64,000 bases of DNA, taken from assembly GCA_965232815.1 (NCBI GenBank), contig OZ247427.1, forward strand, positions 1-64,000, written 5' to 3'. Under the pieces are notes generated by a model. The model saw only the letters and a list, made by a program, of their open reading frames with translations, searched no databases and was not told the origin of the DNA. How positions within the stretch are numbered: the first letter of the stretch is position 1; the number at the start of each line of letters is the position of its first letter. Source of the DNA: Bin87 sp026710825. Its GTDB lineage: Bacteria; Chloroflexota; Dehalococcoidia; Lucifugimonadales; UBA3495. The translations under genes and the position numbers were made by a program. This document shows, one piece after another, positions 44,984-55,024 of this stretch.

Positions 44984-47383
44984 TTAGGGATTGGAGCCAA
45001 TGGCCGGAACCACTTCGTACTCCCCATCTGAACCGATCCGGGTCAGGAACACTGTATCCGAACCCTGGTTGTCGTTGGGCCCGAATTCGAGCTGCACCCC
45101 ATCTATGTTCAAGGTGGTGCGAGCGCCGAACACGTCCATGAAGCAATCCCGACTCAAGTCGGCTGCACAACTGTTGAGCCGTTCGATAGCCAGGCGACCC
45201 GCGAGGTAACCTTCCAGCGAAACGAAGCCGGGGGATGCATCAGCGTCCACCGCGGCCAGGGCTCGCTGATAATTGGCGACGATGGGGTTGGAAGTATCGG
45301 TGGGCAACGGCACGACCTGCGTAACGTAGACGTTGTCGGTCGCGCTGCCCAGTTCATCCGCCAACGGGTAGCTGCCAACGAATGAGACGGCCATGAAGAT
45401 CGTATCGGAGCTCAGTTTCATGCGCAGCTTCTCGATCAAACGGGCCGCTGGCTCATGAGTCGCGATGATAATCACCGCCTCGGGCGCAGGGTTGGCTGAG
45501 GCAATCCGGAACGCGGCGGACTGAACCGCATCGGTATTGCGCAGGTAGTACCAGGATTCCACCAGCTCCATGTCGTTGCGGCCAGCCAACGCCAGTTTGA
45601 CTCCGTTCAGTCCGTCTATGCCGTAAGAGTCGCTTTGGTAGAGCACGGCCACCCTGGTGACACCCTGTGCGGCCAGGAGTTCCACCATCCGCTCGGTTTC
45701 CTGGTAGTACGAGGCGCGATAGTTCAGGACCCCGGTCTTGTCGTCGCCGCGCAGCAGCTGGGCGCCGGTGAAGGCTCCGATGAACGGCACACCCGCTGCC
45801 TCGGCAATCGGCAGGGCAACGCGAGAGGTTGGAGTACCGACCTCTCCGATCAGGGCGAACACCTGGTGATTATCGATCAACGCCTGGGTGTTGTAGACGG
45901 CCTTATCGACTTCATAATCATCGTTGATCGTGGTGAGCGTCAGCTTGCGCCCCTGAACCCCGCCGGACTCGTTCGCTTCCTCGAACGCCGCCCGGATACC
46001 GAGTTCCATCATGGTGCCGAGCTCCGCCGAGGGGCCTTCCAGGACGGCTGACTGCCCGAAGTGGATTTCATCGGCAGTAATTCCAGGATCCATCGTCTCA
46101 ACGGGCTGCATCTCTGGGACCGCAGGCGCGTCCAAACCCTGGACCTCCGCGGACAGCGCGTGCACCTGGTCCACAATCTGGCCGAGAACCTGGGCATTCT
46201 GCATGATCAGGGCACGTTCAGTTTCGGTCATCTTAATTCGGGCCGTCAGGAGTTCAAAGTAGTGGCTTTGTCCATCCGCCCCCCCGGCGTCGCGCAGTCT
46301 TTCGGCCAGAGCGACGACATCAGGGTCCAGACCGGCGCCGGTGTCGTGGCGCAGATACTCCACGTCCCGGGCCAGGCGACCGGACACCGATTCGTAGATT
46401 TCCTCGATGCCTTCCACATACGGGTGGAAATCCAACGTGCTTGCCACGACCAGGAGCGTGTGCCCCAAACCTGTGTTGGCATACAGGTTGTTGGTGTGCG
46501 CATAGCGGAGAACATCTCTCTCCGAAATGTCATGGACATTGGAGGCCAGGTCGTAGAACTGGCGGTCCACGCTGGCATCGGCTTCTGGGTAAAGCCTGTT
46601 GACGCTGCTCAGCACCAGTTGCCGCCAGCTTGTGTTTTCCGAAAACAAGGCTTGCAACAACGGCAGCCGGCCGGCCTGGATGGTGTCTGTGTTTGATGCG
46701 AGGCTGTCCACCAGGGTCCTGATATAGGCGACACGTGCCCCCGGATTTTGTGCCTCCAGGTACACGAGTTGCGCGTCCAGGGCGTCCTTATGACCACTTA
46801 TCATCACCCCGTTAGCGGCGACTGACTCCGGTGTCATGCCAAATTGCGTGGGTACAGAGCCGACGGCAACCAACGCGTTGGCGTGCTTGGCGATCTCCAG
46901 GGCGGCAAACTGGATTTGGACCACATCGTGGACGTCGGTAAAGTCTTCCTCGCCCATCGGGGTCAGCCTCACCCAATTTGACCATTTGACATGTCCCGTC
47001 GCGCTGTTGTTGCTACTCACAATGAATCCGAATTCGGTTCCAGAGGCGAGCTCGTTGATGGTCAAGGCGTACGTCGCTTGGCCGCTCTCCGTGACATCAA
47101 CGGATTGGAGGAGATTCAGCCAAGGCCCATCGGCGGCGAGAACTCTGCGGAGAGCATCAATATTGATCCAGGCTACCGTGTAACCGGTTGCGCCGTCGAC
47201 GGCGTCCCAGGACACCACCACATCGCCGGGGCCTTCTCCATGGTTCGCCGCCACATTGCCCGGAGCGGTTATGTCTGATTGCGCGTTGACCACATCCCTC
47301 GACGCCATCCATCCTCCGATGGCGCCCAACAGGGCAACGGCGAAAATCGCAGCGGCGATCAACCTAATGCGTTGAGTAGTCAT
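44984..47383 (-). CDS. Substrate-binding protein fused to FN3 and four-helix sensor-like region
   Basis: 799 residues from ATG 47383, with GGAGG just upstream. A signal/anchor helix (LIAAAIFAVALLGAIGGWMA) is followed by an FN3-like domain (VVVSWDAVDGATGYTVAW), a long all-helical region of about 300 residues resembling nitrate/methyl-accepting sensor domains, then a type I periplasmic-binding domain (Peripla_BP_6 style, starting EIHFGQSAVLEGPSAELG) covering about 390 residues. Binding domains of this class recognise amino acids, amides or aromatic acids. No permease or ATPase genes are adjacent, so it may be a sensor rather than a transporter subunit. Intact. Confidence 0.75.
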   Translation of the reverse strand: MTTQRIRLIAAAIFAVALLGAIGGWMASRDVVNAQSDITAPGNVAANHGEGPGDVVVSWDAVDGATGYTVAWINIDALRRVLAADGPWLNLLQSVDVTESGQATYALTINELASGTEFGFIVSSNNSATGHVKWSNWVRLTPMGEEDFTDVHDVVQIQFAALEIAKHANALVAVGSVPTQFGMTPESVAANGVMISGHKDALDAQLVYLEAQNPGARVAYIRTLVDSLASNTDTIQAGRLPLLQALFSENTSWRQLVLSSVNRLYPEADASVDRQFYDLASNVHDISERDVLRYAHTNNLYANTGLGHTLLVVASTLDFHPYVEGIEEIYESVSGRLARDVEYLRHDTGAGLDPDVVALAERLRDAGGADGQSHYFELLTARIKMTETERALIMQNAQVLGQIVDQVHALSAEVQGLDAPAVPEMQPVETMDPGITADEIHFGQSAVLEGPSAELGTMMELGIRAAFEEANESGGVQGRKLTLTTINDDYEVDKAVYNTQALIDNHQVFALIGEVGTPTSRVALPIAEAAGVPFIGAFTGAQLLRGDDKTGVLNYRASYYQETERMVELLAAQGVTRVAVLYQSDSYGIDGLNGVKLALAGRNDMELVESWYYLRNTDAVQSAAFRIASANPAPEAVIIIATHEPAARLIEKLRMKLSSDTIFMAVSFVGSYPLADELGSATDNVYVTQVVPLPTDTSNPIVANYQRALAAVDADASPGFVSLEGYLAGRLAIERLNSCAADLSRDCFMDVFGARTTLNIDGVQLEFGPNDNQGSDTVFLTRIGSDGEYEVVPAIGSNP

Positions 47384-47600
47384 TGTACCTCCATTGTTTT
47401 CATGCACAAAAATATATGATCTCCATCTATCATCGATCCCACACGCCACACTCACTCCCATGCCATGAGCTGCAAAGCAAGGTAGCGTGCGCAAAAGTGT
47501 TCAATAGCCCGTGCCAGCGTGCTGAATTAAGTGAGCCACCATATTGGTCGCGGTGTACGACAATTGATGCACCGCTCACGGGTGGGTTTTTCGGGTCGCG

Positions 47601-49073
47601 TTAGCGCGCGGTCATGGGTTGGTAACCCGACTTTTCCCTGACCTGTGCCTCCGTTTCGTGGGATTGCGCTTCCGGGTTCCAGGCCGAGCCGTCCGCCCGC
47701 ATACCCGTCGGGATCATACCGGCGACGTTTACCAAAACGTCCTCAGCCGCAGCGGCTCCACTCTCCAAAGCGCCATTCACGCCCATCATGTTCATGTAGT
47801 CGCCGGCCAGAGTGAGACCGGACACGCCGGGAAAGCGCCGTCTTCTCAGTTCGTGCAGTTCGCTCATCACACCACCCGGAGCGAGGAATACCGCCTCTTT
47901 CCACAGATGCACCCGGGTGAACAGCGGCTCCTCGGGCATGAGGGGGGCATACCGGCGTATCTCTTCGATGAATTTCCGCTTGATGTCCTCTTCGCTCATT
48001 GATGCGAACTCGTCGATGTATTCCTCGACGGAGTAGGCGTGAACGATGCCCTTGCCCGGAGGCGCCGAGAGCGGCGACGCCACGGTGCTATCGAAATACG
48101 CGGCCACGAATGAGTCCGTCCGAGGGATGGAGGTGAACACGTAGGTGGGTCTTGGCAAGGGGTTGCCCTCGACACCAAACGCCACGTGGCAGCAGCTGGA
48201 ATAGGTGACTTTGCGCAGCGGATCACTGATGTCGTCGGGCAGGTCAGGGATCAGGCGGAGTGCAACAGACGCAGTGGTGGCGCACACCACCGCATCCGCC
48301 GGGTGGAAACCGTCCAACGTCCGCACACCTCGCACCGCTCCGTCCTCGATCACGATTTCCTCCACCGGCGTGGACAACCGCGTTTGCTGTCGGCATGCCT
48401 CGGCCAGAGCGATGCCGAACTCGGCCACGCATCGTTCCGGGTTGCGAGTCGTCTGTTTGGGGTGGCCAAAGACAAAATCCCAGAGCAGCATCGTGCCCTG
48501 GAGCGCCCCCATACGCTCCGGTTTGCTCAGCGTGCCCACGTTGAAGAAAAACTCCAGCAGCGCCCCGGTGGCGAACTCCTTGCCACCGTGTCGGGCGACG
48601 AACTCGACCAGGTTTTCCCCGGTGTCCAGATCCAGCAGCCGGGTATAGTCCTTCGTGTTGAGATCGTCGCGCCTTCGCCTCAGGAACCTGGCGAATTTGC
48701 CTGCCTGGTAGAGTTCTTTCGGCGAAAAAAGCCCCGAAGCCAGGAGCGTCCGGAGGTTTACCGGGGCAAACTTGCGCTCCATGTTGAGCTGATGGGACTT
48801 TCCCTTGCTGTTGATCGTGCCGACGTGCCCTCGGGGAGAGCGATCGAAAGACACTCCCAGATCTTTGCTCCACCGGTTCACTGTGTCCTGTGTCTCATGG
48901 AATATGCAGGCCCCGGAGTCGATATAGAATCCGTTGAACTCCTCTCCGTACATGCGGCCGCCGGCATGGTCGGAGGCTTCGAACAGGGTCACGTCGACCC
49001 CGCGCTGATGCAGGGAATGTGTCGCGGCGAGGCCCGCCGCCCCGGCGCCGACAACGATTGCTTTCGGTTTCAT
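47601..49073 (-). CDS. FAD-dependent amine oxidase/protoporphyrinogen-oxidase-like protein
   Basis: 490 residues from ATG 49073, with GAGGTGG upstream. The N-terminal dinucleotide-binding motif IVVGAGAAGLAATHSL and the following Glu (TLFEASDHAGGRM) bind FAD. The middle contains substrate-domain helices, and the C-terminus has GLTLAGDYMNMMGVNGALESG, the second FAD-binding motif of the monoamine oxidase/phytoene desaturase superfamily. The substrate is unknown. It runs in the same direction as the MmpL transporter upstream (28 bases apart), suggesting an operon for an isoprenoid or lipid-like compound. Confidence 0.8.
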   Translation of the reverse strand: MKPKAIVVGAGAAGLAATHSLHQRGVDVTLFEASDHAGGRMYGEEFNGFYIDSGACIFHETQDTVNRWSKDLGVSFDRSPRGHVGTINSKGKSHQLNMERKFAPVNLRTLLASGLFSPKELYQAGKFARFLRRRRDDLNTKDYTRLLDLDTGENLVEFVARHGGKEFATGALLEFFFNVGTLSKPERMGALQGTMLLWDFVFGHPKQTTRNPERCVAEFGIALAEACRQQTRLSTPVEEIVIEDGAVRGVRTLDGFHPADAVVCATTASVALRLIPDLPDDISDPLRKVTYSSCCHVAFGVEGNPLPRPTYVFTSIPRTDSFVAAYFDSTVASPLSAPPGKGIVHAYSVEEYIDEFASMSEEDIKRKFIEEIRRYAPLMPEEPLFTRVHLWKEAVFLAPGGVMSELHELRRRRFPGVSGLTLAGDYMNMMGVNGALESGAAAAEDVLVNVAGMIPTGMRADGSAWNPEAQSHETEAQVREKSGYQPMTAR

Positions 49074-49101
49074 GTGCACCACCTCGAAGTGATCCGGTCG
49101 G

Positions 49102-51330
49102 CTAGGCATCATCGCCGTGGGAAGGAACAGCCGCAGCTTGCGGCTCGTCCACTTCCACCTTCAGCGTCGGTAGCCAACTGAGGAACGACGGGAGGTACCA
49201 GTTGAGTCGGCCCAACAGTTCCATGCTCGCGGGCACCAGCACCGACCTAACCAGAGTTGCGTCCAGAAAGATCGCGACGGCCAACCCGAAGCCCACCTGC
49301 TGGTTGTTGATCATCTTGCCTGAGGCGAACCCGCTGAACACCACCACCATTATCAAAGCCGCTCCGGTGATGAGTCCCGCCGTTGAGCGCAAGCCGTACT
49401 CGACCGCGTGGTTGTTGTCCCCGGTCTGGTCATACCGTTCGCGAATCCGGCTCAGCAGGAACACGTGGTAGTCCATGGACAGCCCGAACAGGATGGAAAA
49501 CAGGAAGAGGGGTATCCACGCGTCGATGACCTCGGCATGGCGGAAGAAGGGCAGCGCGTCGGCCACTCCCTTCTGAAACACCAGCACCAGCAGGCCGTAG
49601 GTGCATCCCACCGACAGGAGGTTCATGATCACGGCCTTCACCGCGATCACTATGGACCGGAACACCATCAACAAAATGACGAAGCTCAAACCCAGCACCA
49701 AGACGAACACTATCGGGGTGTACCGATCGACGATGTCGAACAGGTCGGCAGAGTTGGCCGTAACTCCACCCACGTACACTTCCGCCGGCGCGCCGGCAAA
49801 GGCGCCAGGGATGATACGGTTTCTCAGTTCGTTGACGACCGCCACGGCCTCATGGCTGCGTGGTTCGCCGTGCAGCGCAACCGTCAGCAGAGCCAGGTCG
49901 CCGGCGGGGTTCACCACCGGATCTGCGGGTGGGAACGGGAAAGACGGGGACTCCACGAGGGCGGCTTCCAGCCTGTCGATCCCTTCCTGCACTCCTGGAT
50001 CGTTGATGTCGCCTTCGATCACCACCTCTACGGGGCTCAGCAGGCCGAATGAGAATTTGTCCTCCAGGACGAAGAACGCCTCGCGGGTGCGAGCATCCTC
50101 AGGGAATGTGTCCACTCCGTTGAGGCCGGTGTTGATTTGAAAGTAAAACGCCGACGCGATGATCATCGGGACGGCTACCACCAGCACGCTGACGATGGGG
50201 AACCTGGTGGCGATCCGGGTCATTGACCCCCAGAATCCTTCGGCATCCCGGGCCGGCGATTTGATGCTGGCGCGCCGGCCGATACGGGGAACCGGAAGCC
50301 GGTTGACTCGGCTTCCCATGAGCGTCAACGCCGCAGGAAGCAGGGTCAATGTTGCGATCATCGCGATCACGACGACAACGATCGCGCCGGTGGCCACGGA
50401 TTGAAAGAAGGACGCCGGGACAATCAGCATGCCCAACAGCGCGATTACCACCGTAACGCCGCTGAAGAGCACGGTGCGGCCTGCGGTGGCGCCGGCGCGT
50501 ACGACGGCGTCGTACGGCGACAGCCCCCGGCTCAGTTCCTCGCGGAACCGCGAAACCACGAATAGCGAATAGTCAATGCCCACCGCCAGTCCGATCATCG
50601 TGATCATCATCTGTACGAAAAAGACCAACTGGAACGCCTGGCCGATCGCGGCCACCACGCCGATCGCGATGATGATTGCGACGATGGCCAGAACCATTGG
50701 CGCCAGGGCAGCCACCACCGTGCCGAACAGAAGGACCAGGATTATCAGCGCCACCGGGACACCGATGGACTCACCTTGTCGCAGGTCCCTCTCAGCGAGT
50801 TCATTTGTGTCGTGGGATATGCTGGCGACCCCTCCCAGAAGTACGCGGAAATCCTGGTCCCGATCCGCGTCTTCAACTATCTCGAAGAGTTGTCCAACAT
50901 TGCCCTCCGCCTCTTTCAGTTCGCCGGTCAATACGACGGGAATGATCGTCGTGCTGCGGTCCGCCGAAACCAGCGAGGCGTCGGCGGTCTGGTAGTAATT
51001 TTGGGCCGTGGCGACGACCCCATCGCCCAGCGAGGTGACCTCCGCGAAAACGGTCTCGACCTCCTGCCGGAAGGCGGGATCATCAACAGTCCACACATCC
51101 GACTGCACGATCACAAATTCCGTAACGGGTTCGGGTCCTCGCAGTCGGTCTTCTAGGAGGCGTTCGGCTTTTTCGGATTCGACGTTGGCCGCCAACGCGT
51201 AGGCATCGGTCGTCAACGCTCCGTCCAGGAACCGGGCAGCAAAAAGGGCCGCCAGCACGACGAGAGCTATCCAGATTGTTATGGTCGGCCACGGGCGGCG
51301 TGCGCACACCCTGGCGATGGATTCGGTCAT
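49102..51330 (-). CDS. MmpL/RND-family transporter
   Basis: 742 residues with AAGGAG upstream. Twelve-helix RND layout in two halves: a helix near residue 18, an extracytoplasmic domain, then helices with SIGVPVALIILVLLFGTVVA and AVGIDYSLFVVSRFREELSR, the Gly-Asp-Tyr motif of MmpL proteins that relays protons. The second half repeats this with FGLSMDYHVFLLSRIRERYD. MmpL proteins export lipids, hydrophobic metabolites or drugs. Genes on both sides encode redox enzymes, so export of their product is plausible. Confidence 0.88.
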   Translation of the reverse strand: MTESIARVCARRPWPTITIWIALVVLAALFAARFLDGALTTDAYALAANVESEKAERLLEDRLRGPEPVTEFVIVQSDVWTVDDPAFRQEVETVFAEVTSLGDGVVATAQNYYQTADASLVSADRSTTIIPVVLTGELKEAEGNVGQLFEIVEDADRDQDFRVLLGGVASISHDTNELAERDLRQGESIGVPVALIILVLLFGTVVAALAPMVLAIVAIIIAIGVVAAIGQAFQLVFFVQMMITMIGLAVGIDYSLFVVSRFREELSRGLSPYDAVVRAGATAGRTVLFSGVTVVIALLGMLIVPASFFQSVATGAIVVVVIAMIATLTLLPAALTLMGSRVNRLPVPRIGRRASIKSPARDAEGFWGSMTRIATRFPIVSVLVVAVPMIIASAFYFQINTGLNGVDTFPEDARTREAFFVLEDKFSFGLLSPVEVVIEGDINDPGVQEGIDRLEAALVESPSFPFPPADPVVNPAGDLALLTVALHGEPRSHEAVAVVNELRNRIIPGAFAGAPAEVYVGGVTANSADLFDIVDRYTPIVFVLVLGLSFVILLMVFRSIVIAVKAVIMNLLSVGCTYGLLVLVFQKGVADALPFFRHAEVIDAWIPLFLFSILFGLSMDYHVFLLSRIRERYDQTGDNNHAVEYGLRSTAGLITGAALIMVVVFSGFASGKMINNQQVGFGLAVAIFLDATLVRSVLVPASMELLGRLNWYLPSFLSWLPTLKVEVDEPQAAAVPSHGDDA

Positions 51331-51383
51331 CGAGTTATCTCCTTGGCTTTCGAGCGATAGTTATTCCGGGCGTTTGAGAAAAA

Positions 51384-52802
51384 TTATTCGCGGGGAGACA
51401 AGAGGAGCTTGTATGGTTTCGGAGCGGTGGAGAGTCCCCACACCTCGTCCTCCGATAAAGGCCCGCCGTCTGGAATATCCAGGCGGAACCGGTGCAGTAT
51501 CCGCACCGTGTGGAGCCAGATTGCGCTAACGGCGAAGCGGTCGCCGGTACAGCGACGATTGCCAACGCCAAAGGGAATGTATCCAGGATTGGTCAACGCA
51601 GACGATGGCGCACCGTCCGGCTCGGGCAGGAACCGGTCCGGAATGAATTCGTCCGGAGCGTCCCAGAAACGCGGGTCATGGTGGATTGCCCAACTATTCA
51701 TGACCACGCGCGTGCCTGCATCGATGCGGAAACCCGCCACGTCCGTGTCCGCGTGCGCGATGTGGGGAATTCCGGTTGGAGCGACGGTACGGTGGCGCAG
51801 CGATTCAGCAACGCAGGCCAACGTGTATGGCAAACCCGCTCGGTGGTCTTCCGTCGGGCGCTCGTTACGGCCCACCGCTCGGTCCAGTTCCTCATGGATC
51901 CGGGTTTGCACGGCGGGCCGGTTGCCTACCAGCAGCATGACCCATGAGACCGCTGCTCCTACCCCGGACGGCACGGCGCCCAGCATATCCATGCACAGGG
52001 CGCGGGTAACCTCGCGGCGGAGTTTTCCGTCCTCCTCACGGTCCAGCATCACATCCACCCAGCAGGAGGTCGACTGGAGGTCCGCTGCCCGACGTCGGGC
52101 TACAGACTCGATGAACCAGCCGATCAACTGATCCCGGCGGTCTCTCTGCGCGGCGCTTTCCTTGATCATTCCGCGGCGCAGAAATCGCAGCTGCGGGAAA
52201 ACATCGGCGGGAGCGGGAGCGGATACGGCGGACTCGAACCACGCTACTCGGGCCAGCAATTCATCCTTGAGTTCATTGAATTCATCGGATTCCATTTGGT
52301 GCCATCCAAACAGGCTGCGAAACGTGAGGTTGAACGCGCTGGCAAAGAGAACCTGGCGCATCGGCTCCGGAGCGCCCGCTTCGGCCAGGCGGTCGAGCGT
52401 TTGATCGATGGTCGGGATGAAATGTTCTCGCCCCAGCATGGCCACCTCGGAGTTGCTGAACATCTCCGCCTGGGTGAACTTGCTGAGTTCGCGCCAATGG
52501 TCGTTGGGTTCCGCGAAGATCAGACCGGAGGCAGGGGACAGCGTCGATAACGTGTCGGACAGCCAGCGTTCGCTCAGCTCGTCTTTGGCACATGCCTCCC
52601 TGATGACCTCCGGGTGGGAGAGCACGACCATCGGAACGCTGCCAAGTCGGAACCGCACAACGTCGCCATATCGCCGCGCGACCTTGCTGATCGCGATGTG
52701 TGGCGCAGTTGGATCACGCAGTTGGTGGAGGTTGCCGATAATCGGCAGGGCCATGGGGCCGGGGGGATTGGGCAACATGGATACAGCGCTATTCGCACTC
52801 AT
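51384..52802 (-). CDS. Cytochrome P450, lacks acid-alcohol pair
   Basis: 472 residues. The heme motif GVGNRRCTGDRF gives the Cys ligand, the K-helix ExxR is ESLRH, and FIPDRFL is the PERF-like motif. The N-terminus PPGPMALPIIGNLHQL matches eukaryote-like or CYP-family bacterial enzymes. The I-helix reads GAVPSGVGAAVSW where P450s normally have (A/G)GxD/E-T; no acidic residue or Thr is present, so O2 activation may differ (peroxide-driven or isomerase/dehydratase activity). It is 53 bases from the MmpL gene on the same strand. No ferredoxin is nearby. Confidence 0.85.
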   Translation of the reverse strand: MSANSAVSMLPNPPGPMALPIIGNLHQLRDPTAPHIAISKVARRYGDVVRFRLGSVPMVVLSHPEVIREACAKDELSERWLSDTLSTLSPASGLIFAEPNDHWRELSKFTQAEMFSNSEVAMLGREHFIPTIDQTLDRLAEAGAPEPMRQVLFASAFNLTFRSLFGWHQMESDEFNELKDELLARVAWFESAVSAPAPADVFPQLRFLRRGMIKESAAQRDRRDQLIGWFIESVARRRAADLQSTSCWVDVMLDREEDGKLRREVTRALCMDMLGAVPSGVGAAVSWVMLLVGNRPAVQTRIHEELDRAVGRNERPTEDHRAGLPYTLACVAESLRHRTVAPTGIPHIAHADTDVAGFRIDAGTRVVMNSWAIHHDPRFWDAPDEFIPDRFLPEPDGAPSSALTNPGYIPFGVGNRRCTGDRFAVSAIWLHTVRILHRFRLDIPDGGPLSEDEVWGLSTAPKPYKLLLSPRE

Positions 52803-53703
52803 TGGAAACCTGCTTATGGGTGACGTGATGCGCCAGCCACACGGTCGTCCGCGAGATCTGCAGGGTACAGTCGCTGGGAGGGTTCCCGCCGAGGGTCTGA
52901 ATCAACGGCGTTTCACTGTCGGCCGCCCGCCAGGGCGGAAATACGGCAGGAACGGCGGGCCCGTCAGGTCGCGCGAGACGAAACGAATGTCGTCAGAGGA
53001 CTGGCTGGCCCGTGGGAGATGCGGGAAGAGAATCGTGGCGTATGGTTTGGTCGGGGATGCGCGGGTGCGCTTCTGCTTCCGACCATGCCCAGGCTGATGA
53101 TGCCGGCAAGAATATCGTCAACGTCATATTGTTATCGCATCCTGATGGTTGAGTTTGTTTATCAGAGTCCTACCATTGAGTATGCTGATATGATATAGTG
53201 GGTATGTTGGTTTGGCAACCACCTCCGACCATAATTGGGGTGGCAAGCTGACGTTAGAGATAACAAGGGTTTTGCACCATACAAGTATGTCTAAGGAGTG
53301 TCTTTGGTGACCTTTCGCGCACTATATAACGGTGTACGGATCGCGATCCCATTTTCGAATCACATATAAATCCAGCGCGAACACGGCGAATTAGCCTTCA
53401 CGGCAACGGCGCATAGACCCTGCCGATCCTGGCGCTGCAACATCTGACTGGCCACCCTGATAAGGGCGGCGTTCATCGATCTGGCGCCACGCCCTGCGGA
53501 ATTTCCCCGCTCCCTGCATGCGCTTCCGACGCAACCCGTTGGCGGGCATTCCGGATGTGATTTCCACCGGTGGCGAGCGGGTGCCCGTGCCGGACGTGGT
53601 CTTCCGTGATATTGCAAGGCCGGCCAATATGCCGCCCCGCGCTGGTAGGGTTCCCCCCAATAGCATCCGTGGTTTTCCTCATATCTATCGAATGGAGCAT
53701 ACG
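52803..53703. other. Long divergent promoter region
   Basis: 900 bases between the P450 (minus) and the oxygenase (plus). It is AT-rich around 53,130-53,350, with several TATA-like hexamers (for example GATATAGT near 53,192), so promoters for both directions likely lie here. No convincing gene is seen; frames in the P450 leader are shadows. Confidence 0.4.
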
Positions 53704-54894
53704 ATGAGCACACTTGGGACATCCATCCCTTCCGATTACGTAACCGGCTACGCGCGGGCGCGCGAGATTGACCCGGCGCTGGCCGACCGTTACATCTCTT
53801 ACACCACCGTCGGTGACCCGGAGGCCGATGCGGTGGTCGCATATCTGAATTCACTGCCCAGGGCAGAATCCGTGGAACTAACCCGGCAGGCCATGGATTT
53901 CCCGGACCGTAGTGAGTTGCTGCGTCAGCATCCACTGGTGCGAGATTTCATCGCGTCGTTGAACGACGAGCCTGATTGGCTGGACCAGGAAGCCTTTCAC
54001 GCTGCCTATCGGATGTTCCATCACAACAGTCGGCTGGTGTTGGCGGGCATGCTCGGCGGTGTCCTGGTCGAAGGGTTTTCGACCAACATCAGCAAATCTT
54101 TTTTCATCACGGGACGCTTGCGCGACTCCGGCGTCCGACGCCTCCGCCAGAACAACCGGCACATGGTGGAGATTTTCATGCCCGGCGGTCTCGAGCGACG
54201 CGGCGAAGGCTGGAAGCTGTCGGTTCGCGTGCGGCTCATACACGCCAGGGTCAGGAATCTGCTGCTCGATTGCGAGGATTGGGACGCTGACGCATGGGGC
54301 ACCCCTGTGAGCGCTGCGCATCTGGCGCTCGCTATTTCTGCGTTCTCGGCGCGCCTTTTGAGGCACATGGCAGCCCTGGGCGCCAGTTATAGCGACGAGG
54401 AACGGGAGAGCTTCATGCAGGTGTGGCGCTACTCCGGTTACCTGATGGGAATACCCGAACCCGTCTTATTCCAGAACGAACAGGATGCGCTCAGAATGTT
54501 TGAGATCGGCGGGATTTGTGAACCGCCGCCCGACCTCGAGTCGATCGTGATGGCCCACGCGCTGGTGCGGGCCGCGGCCAGGGTGGTCGGCATCGCCGAC
54601 CCGGAGCAATCTCGCAAGCTCACCTCGTACGTGTACCGAGTTTCCCGCTCCTTGATCGGTGGCGAACTTGCCGATGAGCTCAAGTATCCGCACACTCCCA
54701 CTTGGGGAGTATTGCCATGGTTCAGGCTGCAATCACGCTACGAACGACTCATCCGCACATTGTGGCCCAACAACCAGACGCACAGCTACATCGCCCAGTT
54801 CAGCGACCTGTTCACTGCATCGCAGTACGACGACACTGGCATTAGTTACCGACTCCCCGATCACCCGTATTCCGAAAGGTCAACATGGTATTGA
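53704..54894 (+). CDS. MpaB/Lcp-like oxygenase (DUF2236)
   Basis: 396 residues from ATG 53704, with GGAG upstream; an ATG at 53692 is possible. The core has GRLRDSGVRRLRQNNRHM, the MEIFMPGGLERRGEGWKLSV region and VRLIHARVRNLLL, where Arg and His residues of the MpaB/latex-clearing-protein family coordinate heme. Known relatives cleave double bonds in polyisoprene or in meroterpenoid side chains. It follows the P450, MmpL and amine-oxidase-like genes but points the other way. Oxidative attack on an isoprenoid or steroid-like compound would fit. Confidence 0.7.
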   Translation: MSTLGTSIPSDYVTGYARAREIDPALADRYISYTTVGDPEADAVVAYLNSLPRAESVELTRQAMDFPDRSELLRQHPLVRDFIASLNDEPDWLDQEAFHAAYRMFHHNSRLVLAGMLGGVLVEGFSTNISKSFFITGRLRDSGVRRLRQNNRHMVEIFMPGGLERRGEGWKLSVRVRLIHARVRNLLLDCEDWDADAWGTPVSAAHLALAISAFSARLLRHMAALGASYSDEERESFMQVWRYSGYLMGIPEPVLFQNEQDALRMFEIGGICEPPPDLESIVMAHALVRAAARVVGIADPEQSRKLTSYVYRVSRSLIGGELADELKYPHTPTWGVLPWFRLQSRYERLIRTLWPNNQTHSYIAQFSDLFTASQYDDTGISYRLPDHPYSERSTWY

Positions 54895-55024
54895 AATGAC
54901 CGGCCGAGGCGATACCGGGCTGAGTAAAGCCCCTGCACATGGTGTAACGGAAACCGGACGGTAAGAAGAGAGCCACCGCGACTGCGTCGAAGGAACCGAC
55001 CGGAACGAAGGCCCCAATAGGCGC

